Assembly: GCA_963709395.1 (NCBI GenBank)
Contig: CAVPWP010000015.1
Span: forward strand, 1 to 64,000
DNA length: 64,000 nt
Origin: CAVPWP01 sp963709395
GTDB lineage: Bacteria; Pseudomonadota; Alphaproteobacteria; Rhodobacterales; Rhodobacteraceae
Reading direction: 5' to 3'
Shown in pieces: positions 62,364 to 64,000 of the stretch. Within the stretch, counting starts at the first letter, position 1. Each line of letters starts with the position of its first letter. The notes under the pieces were generated by a model. The model searched no databases and was not told the origin of the DNA. It saw only the letters and a list, made by a program, of their open reading frames with translations. The translations under genes and the position numbers were made by a program.

Positions 62364-64000
62364 ATGAGACATAAACGACAAGGCGGGTCTTTTGCCCGAT
62401 GCACGGGGGCGCTTGTCGCCAGCGCGATCGCGCTGGGGGCAGCAGCCTTCGGGGCACCTGTGAGCGCGCAGGACGCGGAGAAGAAGCCGAACATCCTGTT
62501 CATCATGGGCGACGACATCGGCTGGATGCAGCCGTCGATCTACCACCGTGGACTGATGGTCGGCGAGACGCCCAACATCGACCGCATCGGCCGGGAAGGC
62601 GCGATGTTCACCGATTACTACGCCGAGCAAAGCTGCACGGCGGGGCGCAACGCCTTCATCACCGGCATGCAGCCGCTGCGGACCGGCATGATCATGCCGC
62701 AGCTTGCCGGGCAGCCCGAGCTATCTGCAGCCCGGCACGCCGATGCTGTCCAAGTTCCTGCTCGATCTCGGCTACAACACCGGCGAGTTCGGCAAGAACC
62801 ACCTGGGCGACCACACCGACTCCCTGCCGACCGCCCACGGGTTCCAGGAATTCTGGGGCTATCTCTACCACCTCGACGCGATGCAGGGGGTCAGCTTCCC
62901 CGACATCAACGCGTCACCGACCGACCAGGTCATCGCGCCGCCGTGCCGGAACACGCCCGTTCCCGGACTGGCCGAAGTGCCGGGCGCCGTCGACCCGGCG
63001 ACGACCATCTGCCTGACACCGCCGCGTCCGGTGATCCACTGCACGTCGAGCGATGGCACCGCGGCGAACATGACCTGCAAGGACGAAGGTCCGCTGACGC
63101 TGGAACGCTCCAAGACCATCGACGAGGAGATCTCGGCCCAGGTCATCGACTTCCTCGACCGCAACGACCCCGAGGAGACCGGCAAGCCGTTCTTCGTCTG
63201 GTACAACCCGGCCCGCATGCACATCACCACCATGCTGTCGGACGAGTATCTTGACCAGGTCGGCACGAAGGGCGGCAAGGACTGGGGTGTCAACGAAGCC
63301 GGCATGAAGCAGATGGACGACAACATCGGCTATGTGCTCGCCAAGCTCGAGGAGATGGGCGAGCTCGACAACACCATCATCGCCTTCACCACCGACAACG
63401 GCGCCGAAGTGATCACCTACCCCGATGGCGGCGTGACCCCGTTCGCGGGCGGCAAGCTGACCACCTGGGAAGGCGGCATGCGCGCGCCGATGGTCGTTCG
63501 CTGGCCCGGCAAGATCGAGCCCGGCACCATTCTGAACGGCACCTTCGCGTCGCTCGACTGGCTGCCGACGCTGGTCGAAGCGGCCGGTGGTCCCAAGGGC
63601 AACGATCTGAAGGCCACGATCGAGAAAGGCGAGTATCCCGGCATCGTCAAGACGACGCTCGATGGCGTCAACCAGATGGCGTATCTGACCGGCGAGGCCG
63701 ACGAGCCGGCGCGGGACTACTTCATGTACTACTCGGGCAAGGATCCGTCGGCGGTTCGCTACAAGAACTGGAAGATGTACTTCGCCATGGTGTCGCAGTC
63801 GCCGGAAGGCTTCACGGCGGGCGTTCAGCCTTACCACTGGACCCAGGTCGTGAACATCAAGCGCGATCCGTTCGAGGCGTCGATCGGGGCGCATTCGAAG
63901 ACGCTGTTCGGGATGGGCGGTGCCATTGCCGCGCCCATGACGGCCTATGTCTACGACTGGAACATTCTGCCGATCGGCCAGCAGCTGTGGCTGCGGGAAC
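62364..64000 (+). pseudogene. Exported Cys-type sulfatase, apparent +1 frameshift, runs off the window
   Basis: ATG at 62364 has AGGAG upstream; a signal peptide ends APVSAQ. ILFIMGDDIGW and the CTAGR signature at residues 91-95 mark a formylglycine sulfatase. After PQLAGQP the frame breaks at about 62718. Removing one G continues with SYLQPGTPMLSKFLLDLGY and a long, well-conserved frame open to the window end: FGKNHLGDHTD, WYNPARMH, FTTDNGAEVITYPDGG, RWPGKIEPG. The residues after the signature are thus intact once repaired. The C-terminus lies beyond base 64,000. The shift may be an assembly error. Confidence 0.82.

Noticed and set aside
1..64000. CRISPR arrays, tRNA or rRNA genes
   Set aside because: No regularly spaced repeats, tRNA-like cloverleaf pieces or rRNA sequence were noticed while reading; a dedicated scan was not possible here.

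Overview
The window is high-GC DNA with dense genes and frequent ATGA/GTGA stop-start overlaps. Its protein repertoire points to an alphaproteobacterium of the Rhodobacterales/Rhodobacteraceae type: a ChoXWV-type choline ABC transporter, an H-NOX/GGDEF pair, the mgtE / 5-formyl-THF cyclo-ligase / ymdB run, an XRE plus HisN-like pair, and DUF3604, HupE and Cys-type sulfatase loci. This placement rests on protein resemblance from memory; no rRNA, tRNA or CRISPR array was seen.

Region 1 (1-8.9 kb) is a defence island. It holds an unassigned gene with an apparent frameshift, mcrC and mcrB (the latter with an EVE/YTH-like module inserted in the AAA+ domain), a Fic AMP-transferase with a C-terminal winged helix and a palindromic putative operator, and a two-gene remnant on the other strand. 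In the remnant, an uncharacterised protein starting Met-Gly overlaps the N-terminal part of a defence-type QueC-like protein (QatC-like). An IS5/IS903-group element (7843-8895) truncates the QueC-like gene. It has no target duplication and the rest of the gene is not on the far side.

Region 2 (8.9-29.4 kb) looks like chromosomal backbone: marC, a quinone oxidoreductase, an XRE regulator, a HisN-like phosphatase, guanine deaminase (frameshifted), mgtE, a cyclo-ligase, ymdB, a tiny lipoprotein, two EamA exporters, two SLC13/RCK permeases tail to tail, yebC, a LysE exporter, choXWV with an intercistronic hairpin, a HAD phosphatase, and an H-NOX-like gene overlapping a diguanylate cyclase. The H-NOX-like protein lacks the heme-ligating histidine and the YxSxR motif.

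Region 3 (29.5-37.5 kb) encodes an exported eight-heme cytochrome with HEAT/TPR-like repeats, an exported HAD phosphatase, a Cys-type sulfatase with a good terminator, a divergent Crp/Fnr regulator, small unknown genes, an AraC regulator and a glycine-zipper lipoprotein.

Region 4 (37.9-45.5 kb) is the most coherent uncharacterised unit: two exported DUF3604 (PHP-like metal-site) proteins, a HupE, a membrane-anchored parvulin isomerase, two more HupE-like proteins, and a decayed last gene. I propose it as an exported metallohydrolase system with dedicated metal transport and folding.

Region 5 (45.5-64 kb) is accessory: a duplicated-domain lipoprotein, two exported DUF900-like hydrolases, a POTRA-like/outer-membrane barrel protein, a Tat-exported SDR, a membrane alpha/beta hydrolase, an epimerase, a second SDR, a formylglycine-generating enzyme with both active-site cysteines, a TPR regulator-like protein, and a second Cys-type sulfatase running off the end. 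The FGE could mature both sulfatases.

Five otherwise well-preserved genes (near 730, 12,528, 39,376, 48,270 and 62,718) each need removal of exactly one base to restore the frame. Such a one-directional pattern suggests insertion errors in the assembly as much as biological decay.
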